From assembly GCF_030445035.2 (NCBI RefSeq), contig NC_080704.1, forward strand, positions 29,936,200 through 30,000,199: a stretch of DNA of 64,000 nucleotides, read 5' to 3'. This document shows positions 49,830 to 61,765 of the stretch, piece after piece (the stretch's first letter is position 1; each line of letters opens with the position of its first letter). The notes beneath the pieces were generated by a model. That model saw only the letters and a program-made list of their open reading frames with translations, made no database searches and was not told where the DNA came from. Both the position numbers and the translations under genes were made by a program. Source of the DNA: Dasypus novemcinctus (taxonomy: Eukaryota > Chordata > Mammalia > Cingulata > Dasypodidae).

Positions 49830-50260
49830 AAGGGAGAGATAGGTATTGCAAGAGGTTGCCTGGCCTTACAGTAAGGAGTTAACTGGAAAATAAAGTATAT
49901 TCATAGGAGCTGCTGCTGAGGGGCTGAGACTTATTTTGTTAAAGGAGGTCAAAATGTATAGAGAGAGCATATATCATCTGGTGATTTGAGGAAACAGAAA
50001 TTATCCTGGCACTGATGGTCCACATATTATACGCAAAGTGGAGGGGAGAAAAGTGAGGACTGGTTCTGGGAAGATGAGCAAGGGCCAGAACACAGGTGAA
50101 GATCTTGCCTTTTATTCAGAGGTTCACAGAGAGCTGCAATGGCATCCAAAACAAGAGCCTTTGACACGTTTTGAGCAGGGCAAAACTGCATGCAGGAAGA
50201 CAGTTAAGATTCCATCAGTAATCTGGTGGGAAATTATGGTGAGAAATTATGGTGAGAGCC
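49830..50260 (+). repeat. Ancient noncoding repeat piece
   Basis: 'gcaagggccagaacacaggt', 'gccttttattcagaggttca' and 'ttgagcagggcaaaact' follow the family seen at 10620. Confidence 0.4.
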
Positions 50261-50269
50261 TAAGCTAGG

Positions 50270-51860
50270 GCGTTGGCAGGAAAAACAGAGAGAGAGGGAT
50301 GGAGATCATTTGACATGGCAACTGGAAGAGAGCAAGGGAACCAGGACAGGCGGCAGGTTTTCTGGCTTTGCCACCTTCGGTCTTTCCAATACCTTGCCAC
50401 TGTTCAGCACATAATAATGACAAAGAAATGTTGATTGAAAACATGCAGGAAGTAATTAGCCATTTCTCCCCAGCACCACCCCCCATGCCTCTGAGTTCAT
50501 CTGCAGCTGCAGTAGACAGTTTTCTGTACAAGCCCTGAGATTCCCACCTAGAGTATTTGCCTCTCTGCTTCCCCAGGGCTTTCTCTGGGTCTGCTGGCTC
50601 TTGCTAGCCCTACATCCAGGGGAGCTGGGAAATATGGCAGGGATTAACATCCCCATATATCTTTCAGCCATTGGGGAACAGGAATGGTGAATAAACGTGT
50701 CAGCTCCCCTACTGCTTAGTGGGACAACTCTGAGCCATATTCTACACAGCACCTGAGAGTTTTCCCCAATGCGACTGAGACCCAGTCTTCCACAGCAGTA
50801 ATCTCCTCTTAACACACCTTTTATTGCCTTTTCGCCCTTTCCAGCCTCAGTTTCCCACCTTCCTTGCTTATGCTCCCTGAGCTCAACTCTCAAATAATCC
50901 ACCTGTACCGATGTCCCTTCCAGGGTTCTGCTTTTGGGGGAATCAGATCTAAGACAGGATGGAACTAATTAAATAGATCCGAGAGAAAATTAGGATCCTC
51001 CTTCATAAGGAAAAAAAAATGCCAACGCAATAAAATAAACAGCAACAGCCTCCTAAAAATGATGGGTTTGCACTTTTTTGGAAAGCCTAGGGCAAAGAAA
51101 AAAATCCATTTGAGAGTTGCCACATGAGCTACAATAATCTTTGTCCTATGCCAAAGGACAAAAATTACATTGTTACCACACACTGAGCAAAGAATATTTA
51201 AGCTAATTCCACTCTCCTCCTAATCCTCTATCCTGAGCTTTCTCAGGCCTGTCTCCTCTGATCAGGGCGACCTCCCGGCAGCCTTGCCCCACGAGGGGTG
51301 CTTAAGCTCAAAGCCAGGGCACAAAATAGAAATCCCAATTCTGTTGCATTTGGCTCAGGGATTTTTTCACCTTTTCCCATTTTCGTCTTTCAAAAAAGAG
51401 CAAGTGAATTTCGCTTTGCACTAGCTGGTATACAGATGTGAAATTTGATTTCAATAAATGCTTAGGTGTTTCTGACAAGAAGCCGACTCACAGCTCTCTT
51501 GCAAGGTCAAAGAACTGAGACCCTCCCCCGATGAAGAACAACGATCAAATGCATTTCATATTTCTCTAATGCTGCACTCAGCTCTTTGTTCAAGGCCATG
51601 AGGAGTGATGGATGAAGAAGACGCAAAATAGAGGTATTTGGAAAAAATAGAAAAGACCTGGCCTTAATCACGACTTCGTTGCCTGTGAACAGAGACCTAG
51701 CTTCCTAATTTTTTCACACACAACAGATAAATGATTTCACCTAGACAGAAGCCCTTTATATATCAATATGCATTTGGAAAAAAAAAACCAGTATCATTAT
51801 GGAGCTTCTCGAATTCCAAGCTTAGGGACTTGAATTCATCCTGTTAGCGATGAAGTCCTA
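50270..51860. other. Largely non-repetitive, non-genic stretch
   Basis: It has higher GC than its surroundings at 50460-50940 and 51230-51360. The 148-codon minus frame at 50456-50902 has no domain I recognise and sits in sequence resembling an old repeat ('gttctgcttttgggggaatc'). A repeat-free block at about 51380-51700 could be conserved noncoding DNA. Confidence 0.35.
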
Positions 51861-52720
51861 GTAAAAGGCTTAAGCATGGTAAAAGCATGATTAAATCAGT
51901 ATTTCCTTTAGGAAAGAAAGGCATATCGCAGGAGCTGATAAAATGAACAGATCTCCAGGCAGTGAGAATGAGATAGCAGAAAATTATGTGCTGCAGTCCC
52001 TCATGTGGTAGGTAAGGAAGCCTTTGACTAAGATCCTAGCAGTGGACAAGAAAGAGAAGAGGAAGAGCTAAATGATCTCTGAAAAGAAGGAGTGAAAGCT
52101 TTTCAGGATTATGTAGCTAGATAAGATGAAGGAAAAAGGAAATTGAAAGCTGTTCTGTTTGAAAGGTGGAGGACTGGCTGAATAATACTATCTTTGACAG
52201 ATATAAGGAGTTAGGATGGGAAAGATCTTGGGGAATAAATTATTAATTTAGCTTTTAAAATGCTGGATTATTTGAATTAAAGTGTCACATTCAACCGGGA
52301 TGCCCTATAAGAATTTGGACTTAAAGAAACAGACACTCGGTGTAAAAAATTAGCTTTATAAATTGGCTATTAGAAGAGTGAAGGCATGAATACAATTTCA
52401 AAGGAGAAATGTTTACAAAAACATGAATAATTGTACCCAGACAGCAACTACAGTGAAGAACTGGAAAGTGAAAGAGGAACAAGAGGCTCTAATTATAAAA
52501 AGTGACTCAGATATCAGAGGAGGAGAGGAAAGTAAAGGAAAAGAGGTCTTTAAGGACACAGAGGTCACGAGTGTTAAATTGCTGCAGAAATATTGGAAAA
52601 TAGCAAATAGCATTGGACTGATCTTTAAACAAAATGAGAAACTGAGAGTCATGGAACCAGTGATTAACCTTGAAATTGGAGCTCTTCTCTCTTTTTTGTT
52701 TTAACAGAGTATTCAAATAA
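51861..52720 (+). repeat. Ancient noncoding repeat piece
   Basis: 'gaggtctttaaggacacaga', 'tcacgagtgttaaattgctg' and nearby purine-rich text match the old family at 10620. The 93-codon frame at 52423 is within it. Confidence 0.4.
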
Positions 52721-53253
52721 ATATAGATACTGCTACCTACCAACCCAATTGGGATTCCAAATTTTTGGAATGTTAGATTAAGACCACCAATGATTTAGTA
52801 ATCTGACCACATTTTAGATTTTATTTTCAGTTTACTTCCCTGTCTTATACAAGCCACTAAACTCATTTCTGTAGTTTGAAATATTTTGTATATTTCTCCC
52901 AATTTTTATTCAATAACAAAATTATTCAAAATATTTATCATTGATAAATAATAAACACATTATTACTTATTCAAAAATAGGACCTACTGTAATCAGTCAT
53001 TCGATTTGGTCTTGGAGGACTCCAATGCACAGATTTTTCATCCTAAAAATGTTTCACTAAACCTTTGCTATCCAATTACTATTGTCAATTCAGTGTGAAG
53101 CTCTTGCCAACATAGTCCATTTGCCATCTGAATATTAGAACCTTTCATTTTAAAGAGCTGGGGAAGAAATGAGTGCTTTCAACGGAATTTTACTAACAAT
53201 TTCCAGTTGTCATGATTGGAGACTATAGTTCATCCATCTAGTATCCTCTAGGG
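52721..53253. other. AT-rich non-genic stretch
   Basis: Nothing recognised. Confidence 0.4.
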
Positions 53254-53415
53254 CAGTGGTTCTCAAACCTTATCCTGAATCAGAATCACCTGGAAGGCTT
53301 GTTAACGCACAGATTGCTGGACACCACCCCCAGAGTGTCTGATTCACAGGTCAGGTTGGGGCCAGAATTTGGACTCTAACAAGCTCCCAGGTGTGGCAGC
53401 GGCTGCTGATGGAGA
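53254..53415 (+). mobile_element. MER5A-like hAT fossil
   Basis: 'cagtggttctcaaaccttat', 'aatcagaatcacctggaagg' and 'ccacccccagagtgtctgat' match MER5-type phrases. The 3' end is eroded. Confidence 0.7.
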
Positions 53416-53914
53416 CGCCACCTTTCAAAGGCCACTGCGTTGAGTCGAGGGCAAGCAGCATTCATTTGCTAAGCAAATGTTCACTAGGTGATGGTTTTCA
53501 GTGCTAGCAATAAAGACCAAAACTACAAGGTCCCCAGTAGAGTAAGACAAATAAGTTTTAAGTGCTATAATTGGATATTTTAAGTTGTACATTGGCAGCA
53601 GAAAATATATATTGCTTATTTCTGCCTGAGGAGAGAAGTTGACCATTTAGTGTAATTTCCCAGCAAACATCTATTTTTTTTGCTATATTTCCAAGTAGAT
53701 CAAATTGACTAGAATTATATTATAATAGCTCCAAAAACTATGTAGAATCACGCTTACCAGCCATTTGATCATACTAGGAATTTTTTCAGCAGACTACATG
53801 GGTTAGTTTCTAACAATAACTTAATAAAAATGGTTGAAACCAAAGAAAGAAACCACAAGGGAAAATAATGAAATGTTGGAGTATATCTTTTTTAAAATAA
53901 AACTTTCAGAATAT
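53416..53914. other. Non-genic stretch
   Basis: Nothing recognised. Confidence 0.4.
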
Positions 53915-53928
53915 CAAAACAGAGTATC

Positions 53929-54314
53929 GGGAAACGGACTTGGCCCAGTGGTTAGGGCGTCCGTCTACCACATGGGAGGTCCGCGGTTCAAACCCCGGGC
54001 CTCCTTGACCCGTGTGGAGCTGGCCCATGCGCAGTGCTGATGCGCGCAAGGAGTGCCCTGCCACGCAGGGGTGTCCCCCGCGTAGGGGAGCCCCACGCGC
54101 AAGAAGTGCACCCCGTAAGGAGAGCCGCCCAGCGTGAAAGAAAGTGCAGCCTGCCCAGGAATGGTGCCACACACACTTCCTTCCCGTGCCGCTGACGACA
54201 ACAGAAGCGGACAAAGAAACAAGACGCAGCAAATAGACACAGAGAACAGACAACGGGGGTGGGGGGTGGGGGGATATAAATAAATAAATCTTTAAAAAAA
54301 ACAACAAAACAAAA
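53929..54314 (+). mobile_element. Young armadillo DAS-type SINE
   Basis: The cleanest copy in the window: 'gggaaacggacttggcccag', B-box 'gcggttcaaaccccgggcct', body with 'gatgcgcgcaaggagtgccc', tail 'aaataaataaatcttt' and poly(A). The flanks 'caaaacagagtatc' / 'caaaaaagagtatc' (53915-53928, 54315-54328) differ by one base. CpG retention points to a recent insertion. Minus frames at 53906-54317 are antisense SINE. Confidence 0.96.
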
Positions 54315-54328
54315 CAAAAAAGAGTATC

Positions 54329-55139
54329 AAAAGAATACCATAAATAAAATAAAGACTAATGGCTAAGTAGAATATATATTTAAAATGTAAGGCAGTTTAA
54401 AGTAAGTGTGTAGTATTATAGAAAGAGTTCTAAAAATTATTTTTTAAAATACAGTGCTGTAATAGAAAAATTGATAAATAGCATAACTAATTCAGAGATT
54501 CACAACTGATCATTAAACATATAAAAATATGCTCAATCTCTAAAATAATCAAGTGAGTTCAAGTTGGAGGGTTTGTGGGGTCCTAAAACTAGTAGCCCTC
54601 TTCTTCCCACCCCCAGTTCTGAACCAACTGGTAAGTAAGACAAATAATAGGACATGTGAGTGACAAACTATTTATTACAAATAAAGTTGATAGTGGAGAT
54701 CACAGCTTATAACTACATGCAAGTGACTTTTTAAAATATGAACCCTCAAATTAGGATGACTTCACCCAGACCAGGCAGATGGAAAACTGAGGTGGCCTCA
54801 CCGATAGGGTCAAAATGTACCATTGCGCACAGCAAGACAAGAGCTGGGCCACGACCAGTTTCTCCTTATACAATCACCCATCAGAAAAGACCTTCCATCT
54901 CCAGTGGGGCAGAGTGAATGAGGGACAGGGAGAAGCCAGGAGTGTTAGGCCAATGGAATTCCCCTCACAAAGAAACATATATCAGCAATGGGCCAGAAGT
55001 TTCCCCCCAACATTGTACATTAAAACATCCTTGAACCACCATTCTTTTCTCATAAATTTGGAAAAGATTCAAAGCAGTACATCACAACCTGTTTCAAACC
55101 CAGTGTTAGCTAAGGTATGGGTATATGGTCCTCAGTTAT
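54329..55139. other. Non-genic stretch
   Basis: No gene recognised. The 110-codon frame at 54815-55147 has no known motif. Confidence 0.4.
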
Positions 55140-55640
55140 ACTGCTAGAGATGGTATCATCGGGATCATTAAAAGTTTTCTGAAGTCGAATTTGGCAATGT
55201 ACTTGAGAGCCCGAAAGATGATTCAAACCCTTTGGCTCAGCAATTTCACATTTAGGAGTTCATTCTACAGAAATAACCAGGCACATGTGCAAAATTTTAG
55301 CTGTAGGGATGTTCAAAGCAGCACCATTTAAAACAAAAACAAAAAAAGAGGATATAACAGAATTGTTTAAAATATTTATGGCACATTTATACAATCTAAT
55401 AGCATGTGTATATTTAAAAAGGTATGTGAGAACATTTAATGTCACCAAAAGATATCTATGACATGATGTTAAGCTAAAAAATATATGTAAGAAATGTATA
55501 TGCTGTTATTATACAACCACATATTTTTCTATGCAAGTTTAACCAAAGGAAAAAAGATTGGAAAGATATAATTTTTTACCATGTATCTAAATGAGATTAT
55601 TTAAGGTATAACTTTTTATTTTTCTGTTCTTTTTTTTCTC
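55140..55640 (+). mobile_element. Old L1 (L1M/L1ME) 3' end
   Basis: 'ggctcagcaatttcacattt', 'aataaccaggcacatgtgca', 'tgtagggatgttcaaagcag' and 'atgacatgatgttaagctaa' follow the old L1 3' terminus. Confidence 0.75.
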
Positions 55641-56530
55641 TCCTAGACACATTAGGTTATGTCTGAAAACAATACTTTTCTGGGTTTTTTAAATTGCAGT
55701 AACATGTATATATATATTAATAACATCAAATTTGCCATTTTAACCATTTTTTCAGTGGCATTAATTACACTTAAAATGTTACGCTACCATCACCAGCATC
55801 CGTTACCAAAATTTTTCATCATGCCAAACAGAAACTCTGTATCCATGAAGCAATAACATACCATTCTCCTCCCCTCCACCAAACCCTGGCAGCCTCCAAT
55901 CCATTTTATGTTTCTATGGACTTGCTTATTCGAGATATTTCATATAAAGGGAATCATACACTATTTGTCCTTTGGTGTTTGATTTATTTCATTCAACATG
56001 GTGTCTTCAAGGTTCATCCATGTTGTAGCATGGATCAGAAATTCATCCCTTTGTATTGTTTTAATTTTTTTTTTAGAAAAGTTGTAGGTTGACAGAAAAA
56101 TCATTCATAAAATACAGAGTTCCTGTATACCACCCTATTAACAACACCTTGCATTACTCTGGTACATGTGTTACAATTCATGAAAGAACATTTTATAATT
56201 GTGGTATTAACTATAATTCATTGTTTACAATAGGGTTCACTATGCTGTACAGACCTGTTTTTAAAATTTTTATTCTAGTAACATACATACACAGCCTAAA
56301 ATTTCTACTTTTAACCACATCCACATATATAATTCAGTGCTGATAATTATATCACAATACTGTGCTACTATCACCACCATTCACTAACAAAGCTTTACAA
56401 CCTGCTCGAATTGAAAATCTGTACAATTTAAGCATTAACTTCCCATTCTCTATCCCTCATTCCCTGGTAACCTATAGTCTAGATTCTATGTTTGTTTATT
56501 CTAATTATTTCATATCAGTGAGTTCATACA
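55641..56530 (-). mobile_element. Two tandem L1M 3'-end fragments, antisense
   Basis: 55650-56060 has 'tcagtggcattaattacact', 'ctaccatcaccagcatccgt' and 'ttcatccatgttgtagcatg'. 56065-56530 has 'ataaaatacagagttcctgt', 'ttaactataattcattgttt' and 'tatcaccaccattcacta'. Both are antisense L1 3' sequence of related subfamilies. Confidence 0.8.
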
Positions 56531-58190
56531 GTTAATTTAAATTTATTATATGTGATCATCTTTATTTGGGCTCATCTTTATTTTATTCATTTTCTATAAT
56601 AAACATATTTAACTTCAATAATTTCTAAAGTGTTTTAAAACTAGGAAAGCAAGTACATTTCTTTAATGTTAATACTACAGGGTTTTATATGTAAAGATAT
56701 ATTTCAGGGAGAGGGACAAAAGCATCTCTTTTAAATTTACTTTTGTCCTGGTACTGTTTTTCTTTTTCCATGGTACTGAGTATTAAAGCTTTTATCTTTT
56801 GTTAGGGAAACGCCTTATTAGTTGATAAGAATATATGATTTTCAAACTCTCCCTTTATGAAGGAGATCATATACATATCTCTCAAATCTAAAATCTCTTT
56901 TCATTGCCACTCTTTCTAATAACTGATAATCATTACATGTATATGTATCTGTTTTGAAGAACTTTCTATAATTTCAGATTTATAAATATCATTTATATAG
57001 TATTCCTATGAAGCAAATATACTTGCAAACAATAATTGTTATTGAAGTCATATTCACAACTTCACTGAAAAAGAAAATATTCAATGAAATGAAACCATGC
57101 ATTGATATGACATAGTACATGTAATATAAAGTGTATTTGGAAACAACTTTTTTTAATGATCATATCGATCACCTTTGCTTTTATTATCCTTAATACATAT
57201 TCGAGTTTCCTGTCCAATTCTGATAGACAATACTACACTCATGTTAACACTTTAACTTTTAGAATAAATAAAGATTAGTTTTCAATACCTGTTATCAATT
57301 CAGTGAAGCATATGAATTTGTAAATTATTCCATTTCATTTCCTTTATACAAAAACTTCACAATTTTATCTTTAATAACATGTGTGGGCTTTACTAAAATT
57401 AAATCATGAAGCAATTGTTAGACTCCATTAAAAAAGCAGTTCCTTTGAAAATTTGACTTTATGAAATACTAAGGTTATCTATCCATTGATAGTTAATCCA
57501 AAAATAACAAATTAACATTATTGAAATCTTGGTTATTGTATTCACATATATATGAACAGTATATAACTAAATATATAATCTTTTTAGCATTTAACAACTA
57601 ATTAACTAGAGACAATTATGTAAATGATTATATTACCCAATGCTCATCATCAATGAGTTCAGCCTTGAGGAGAGATATCACATATCTATTAGAATTATTT
57701 TGTTACATACCAGGTCAGGGAGAGTTGTGAAGCATAATTTAAATAATTAGAAGATACACAGGGTAATTTTTATATCATTTCATGAAAGTAACAGATTGCT
57801 CTAGATAATGTTTTCACCAGCACCTTGGTTAAAAGTAATATACTAGTACTATGCAACACTGTAAAATATTACCAGGTAATCTTTCATAGAATAGTCTTAA
57901 GTGCATTAAATATGTTTCATATATTGCCACAGTTTCTAGGCCCAGGAGTCACAGGCAACAGGGGTGAAAGATCATGGTTGATGTATATGATAAAGTACCA
58001 GGGGCCTGGAAGGAAAGGCTGTGGAGAATCTCTTTGGGAAAGTAGAGGAGTACCCCTGAATACTAGGAATTTAGAGAGTCACAAACATGCCTAGGGCAAG
58101 AAGCTAGCTCAGAAAAGACCTGAGGAGATGCTAAGCCTCTAGACAGGAAGCTAAACACTGAAGTAAAGCTCTAGCACAGAGCCTATCTGT
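56531..58190. other. Very AT-rich non-genic stretch
   Basis: No gene or clear repeat recognised. The 89-codon frame at 57825 matches nothing known. Confidence 0.4.
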
Positions 58191-58195
58191 AAAGC

Positions 58196-58815
58196 CTGGG
58201 AGAGGTAATTGAGTTTTATGGTTTGTTTTGGTGTGTACTTTTAGCTTCAGGCTTTCAAGGAAATCTCTGTCATATCAATAGCTAAATATAAGCTAAAGGA
58301 ACAGAAACTTCAGTTACCACACACATCAAGGAATACAGTCTTTGCAAGAATAACTTGGAAAAATTACTAAACAAATAAACTATCACAGCCTTCACCAATA
58401 AAAAGAAAACAGAAATAGCTAACCCAGGTGAAGGGGGAGAATCTGATTTCCAGAGTTAATACACTAACATATTCTAATGTCCAGATTTCAACCAAAAAAT
58501 CTCAGGGCATACAAAGAAATAGGAAAATATGGCCCATTCAAAGGAACAGAATAAAGTGAAGAGTCATTACTGAGGATGCCCAGACTTCAGCATTATTAGT
58601 CAAAATCTAATTGACTGTCTTAACTGTGTTCAATGAGTTAAGAGAAACATGGATAAAATGAAAAACTTCATTGCAAATTTGAGCAGGCAGAAGAATCAAT
58701 CAGTGAACTTTAAGACTGGACAATTGAAATTATCCAGTCTGAGGAACAGAAAGAAAAATGGAAAGAAAAAGTCAAAATGGAAAATCCTATGTCATATATA
58801 TGTTACCACAATAAA
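58196..58815 (+). mobile_element. Old L1ME fragment (5' region into ORF1)
   Basis: 'agcctgggagaggtaattga', 'ttcaggctttcaaggaaat', 'aaatatggcccattcaaagg', 'gatgcccagacttcag', 'tgagcaggcagaagaatcaa' and 'tatccagtctgaggaacaga' follow the L1ME 5'/ORF1 region in order. Frame broken. Confidence 0.8.
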
Positions 58816-59273
58816 CTTATTTTTAAAGCCAATGAAAAGGAAAAAATGTATCTATTTAAAATTAACACTCCTCTTCTTGATTCCCTACCAATTGTAAGAA
58901 GCCTGTATGTTAAATTGCAATGTAGTAGAGCAGTGAGGGAAAGCAGACTGCAAAAATATATTAATTATGAATTATCATGTAAAAATAAATGGTCTCTATG
59001 TAAATGTGTGTTGAGTGTAATGCAAACAAAGCATAGAATTGAACTGTGATCAATCAAATATACAGAGAACTTTGGCCCTGTTGTTAAATTCTACATAATA
59101 ATTTCAAAGAAAACAGCGAGAGTTCACTGGTTTAGAAGATACTTTCTAGGTAATTTTTAAGATAATTTTCCCAAGCAGAATATTATTAATTTGTATGGAG
59201 CAAATAATTTAGTGATGATGTGAATATGTCAACAATTACTTAGTTCCACTTAAATACTTAGATTAAGTGAAAT
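58816..59273. other. AT-rich non-genic stretch
   Basis: Sequence directly 5' of the U6 copy. I see no snRNA-type proximal sequence element or TATA box at the expected spacing, so the U6 copy has no promoter here. Confidence 0.5.
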
Positions 59274-59285
59274 AAGTCCAGTTAA

Positions 59286-59291
59286 GTGCTC

Positions 59292-59342
<51 letters not shown>

Positions 59343-59392
59343 GGCCCCTGTGCAAGGATGACACGCAAATTCGTGAAGCATTCCATATTTTT
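59286..59392 (+). ncRNA. RNU6: U6 snRNA-derived copy (retropseudogene)
   Basis: A full-length 107-nt U6 sequence from 'gtgctcgcttcggcagcaca' to 'ttccatattttt'. The ACAGAGA box that pairs with the 5' splice site (59326-59332) and the AGC triad (59338-59340) are intact. Only two differences from canonical vertebrate U6 are visible, 59351 C to T and 59380 G to A, both the expected product of CpG decay. Functional U6 is the catalytic RNA of the spliceosome, made by RNA polymerase III from an external promoter, which is missing here. A 12-bp duplication 'agtccagttaag' (59275-59286, 59453-59464) encloses U6 plus a fused L1 tail, so it is an L1-made chimeric retrocopy. Confidence 0.96.
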
Positions 59393-59452
59393 ATGGGACC
59401 TCATATTTTCTGAATGTAATATTTTTACAAAATGAATACAATTAAAAAAAAT
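59393..59452 (+). mobile_element. L1 3' tail fused to the U6 copy
   Basis: 'atgggacctcatattttctg' followed by 'aatgtaatatttttacaaaa' and poly(A) is the 3' terminus of the younger L1 lineage at 37103, 42623 and 9609. It joins U6 directly at the U6 3' T-run and lies inside the same target duplication. Confidence 0.92.
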
Positions 59453-59464
59453 AGTCCAGTTAAG

Positions 59465-59955
59465 AGTTGCCTTAAATTCCCAACTTGATAAACTATATAT
59501 ATATATAACACTAAAATTAGGGAATCCGTTACATGTTCAAAGTCATTCAAGAGACTTGTTATTACATCTATACTAAAATTAAACTACTGGTTTTAATGAT
59601 CATGCCTTTTCCCCCCCAAAATTGGCAAAGAAAATACATCATTTAATACTGAACATTGGATCTGAAACTATTTTGACATTGATTTGTTTTACGTCTTCTA
59701 ATTTGATCTCCAAGCCAAATTGTTAGGTTTAATCATTAGGCATATTTATTTGAATCCAGAAATATTAGCAGGGGTTAAATATTTGCTTTAGTTTGTTCTG
59801 AAGAATAATGAGGGTCATTCATTGTTCTCTCATTGGATGATTTTATATTTCTTCTTGTAACATTTTTTCTTTTAGGTGTGAATTCACAGGAAATACTTCC
59901 AGGACAATACTGTGGCAACAAGTAAATATATTCAGCATAGTTGTATAAAAATGAA
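59465..59955. other. AT-rich non-genic stretch
   Basis: Nothing recognised. Confidence 0.4.
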
Positions 59956-59961
59956 TTCAGG

Positions 59962-60455
59962 TGTAATTTGTCAAATTGTGTCTCCTGTCAAGTGTCTACA
60001 AAATTCAAGTTCACCTGGAAGCTCAGAATTTGACCCTATTTGGAAATAGAGTCTTTGTAGATATAATTAGTTAGGGATCATGAGATGAAATCATCCTCGA
60101 TTTAAGGGAAGACCTAAATCCAATGACTGGTATCTTTATAATAGAAAGGAAAAGGAGATTTGGACACAGACAGGTGCATAGTCCCAGAAGACACAGATGC
60201 ACTGAGAGAAGAGGGCCATGTGTATACAGAGGCAGAGGTTGGAGTTATGCTGCCACAAGCCAAGGACCACCAGGACCCACCAAAAGCCAGAAGAAGCAAG
60301 GAAGGATATCCCCTAGAGCCTTCAGAAGGAACGTAGCCCTGCTGGACATTTGACACCAGAAGTCTAGCTTTCAGTACTTGAGACAATACATTTCTACCAT
60401 TTTAAGCCACACAGTTTGTGGTACTTTGTCAAAGTAGACCCAGGAAACTAATGCA
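59962..60455 (+). mobile_element. MLT1-type MaLR LTR
   Basis: 'gaccctatttggaaatagag', 'tctttgtagatataattagt', 'agatttggacacagacaggt' and 'agccacacagtttgtggtac' with 'tttgtc' and a final 'actaatgca' follow the MLT1 LTR consensus. The plus and minus frames at 60114-60386 are inside it. Confidence 0.85.
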
Positions 60456-60962
60456 CTGATATCATGGTGTTTTTACAGTTCTAAGAAATCTAGTTGCCAG
60501 TGAGTGGAATGAATCAGCTAAATTATTTTCTTCCAAATTGTAAAAATAAAGTTTTATTTTTATTACTAATAAAATGGTTGCCAGTTGGATGGTCATAATA
60601 AGAGTAAAATATAAAGTTGGTAACATTTTGTTACAGGTTTACTGGTTAGGAGAATCTTGGTTTAAAGGATCACATTTAAAAATCACTTATTCTATTAAAT
60701 TTCCCAAGTACTCACACCAGTTTTCTCTTTTTCTTCAAGGCACATGAAATTTATCAACTCTTTGACGATACCTTCACATAATAGTAATCAAGAGATAGAT
60801 TCAATTTAACTATGGCTTCTGTCAATCGTAAAAAAAGGTAGGCTCAGAAATATTAATTCTTGTCCAGGTTCTTTCACTAACTTCTTCTGGGCAATTCGTT
60901 TACCCTCTTTGGGTTTTGTTTCCTTGCCTATATTAAAAAAAGTCCAGATGCATGTCTAGGAT

Positions 60963-60986
60963 CTTCTCCTGCTTTAACAGGAGAAG
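60963..60986. other. Perfect 9-bp hairpin
   Basis: Arms 'cttctcctg' and 'caggagaag' with a 6-nt loop 'ctttaa'. No neighbouring feature explains it. Confidence 0.85.
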
Positions 60987-61010
60987 TTTCTATGTCAAAA
61001 ATAAATAATA

Positions 61011-61160
61011 GGGAAATGGATGTGGCTCAATAGAACAAAATGAACAAACAAAAAGCAACTTTCACTGGGGAGCAGATATAACTCTGTGGTTGAGTGCCTA
61101 CTTCCCATGTATGAGATCCTGGGTTCAATCCTGGTACCTCCTAAAAATTAAAAGTAAAAA
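61011..61160 (+). mobile_element. Internally deleted dimeric armadillo SINE
   Basis: The first monomer is cut short after 'gggaaatggatgtggctcaa'. After an A-rich linker a full second monomer follows: 'ggggagcagatataactctg' ... 'cctgggttcaatcctggtac' and an A-rich end. Confidence 0.82.
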
Positions 61161-61635
61161 GTAAGTGATAATTTCTTCCTGATTTTAAAGCATATTACTT
61201 AGCTACAGTGGTAAAAGCAGCATGGTACTGGCATAAAGATAGACAGATTGACCAATGGGAACTGTATGGAGAACTCAGAAATAGACCCTTACTTCTATGG
61301 TCAAATGGTTTTTGACAAGGCTGTCAAGCCCACCCAGTTGGGCCAGAACAGTCTATTCAATAAATGTGCTGGGAGAACTGGATATCTGTAGCCAAAAGAA
61401 ATAAAGAGAACCCCTATATCACTCCCTATACAAGAATCAACTCAAAATGGATCAAGGACCTAAATATAAAATGTAAAAATTACAACCATAAATCTCCTAG
61501 AAGAAAACATAGCAAAACATCTTCGAAATCTTATGGTAGGTGGTGGTTCCTTAAAACTTACACCCAAAGCATGAGCAAAATAGATAAAAAGGACCTCAAA
61601 ATTAAATACTTTTGTTCTTCAAAAGATTTTGTCAA

Positions 61636-61765
61636 TTGTTGTTACTAAGAATATTTCTTAAAAATAATTCCAAATATTTAAATGCTATCGGAGTAACACT
61701 GTTATACTCTTTCAACAAATATCAGTGCCTTGGACCTAATAAATTAGTTACATGGCTAAAAAATA
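61636..61765 (+). pseudogene. Short retrocopy of an unidentified polyadenylated transcript
   Basis: A 130-bp segment foreign to L1 ORF2 is flanked by the duplication 'aaaagattttgtcaa' / 'aaaagactttgttaa' (61621-61635, 61766-61780; two differences). It has AATAAA at 61738-61743, followed about 15 nt later by an A-rich end. This is the layout of a 5'-truncated processed copy of some mRNA or lncRNA 3' end. The source is not recognised. Confidence 0.65.

Noticed and set aside
50456-50902. 148-codon minus-strand frame as a possible gene
   Set aside because: No recognisable domain, no splice or promoter context, and partial resemblance to an old repeat. Not supportable from sequence alone.
53940-54010. 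tRNA-like sequence with A and B boxes
   Set aside because: It is the head of a SINE, lacks a full cloverleaf acceptor stem and is followed by SINE body and poly(A). The same applies to the heads at 10338, 30859, 32186, 40664 and 62033.
59286-59392. Functional U6 gene
   Set aside because: No snRNA promoter elements upstream, a fused L1 tail and a target duplication show a retrocopy.
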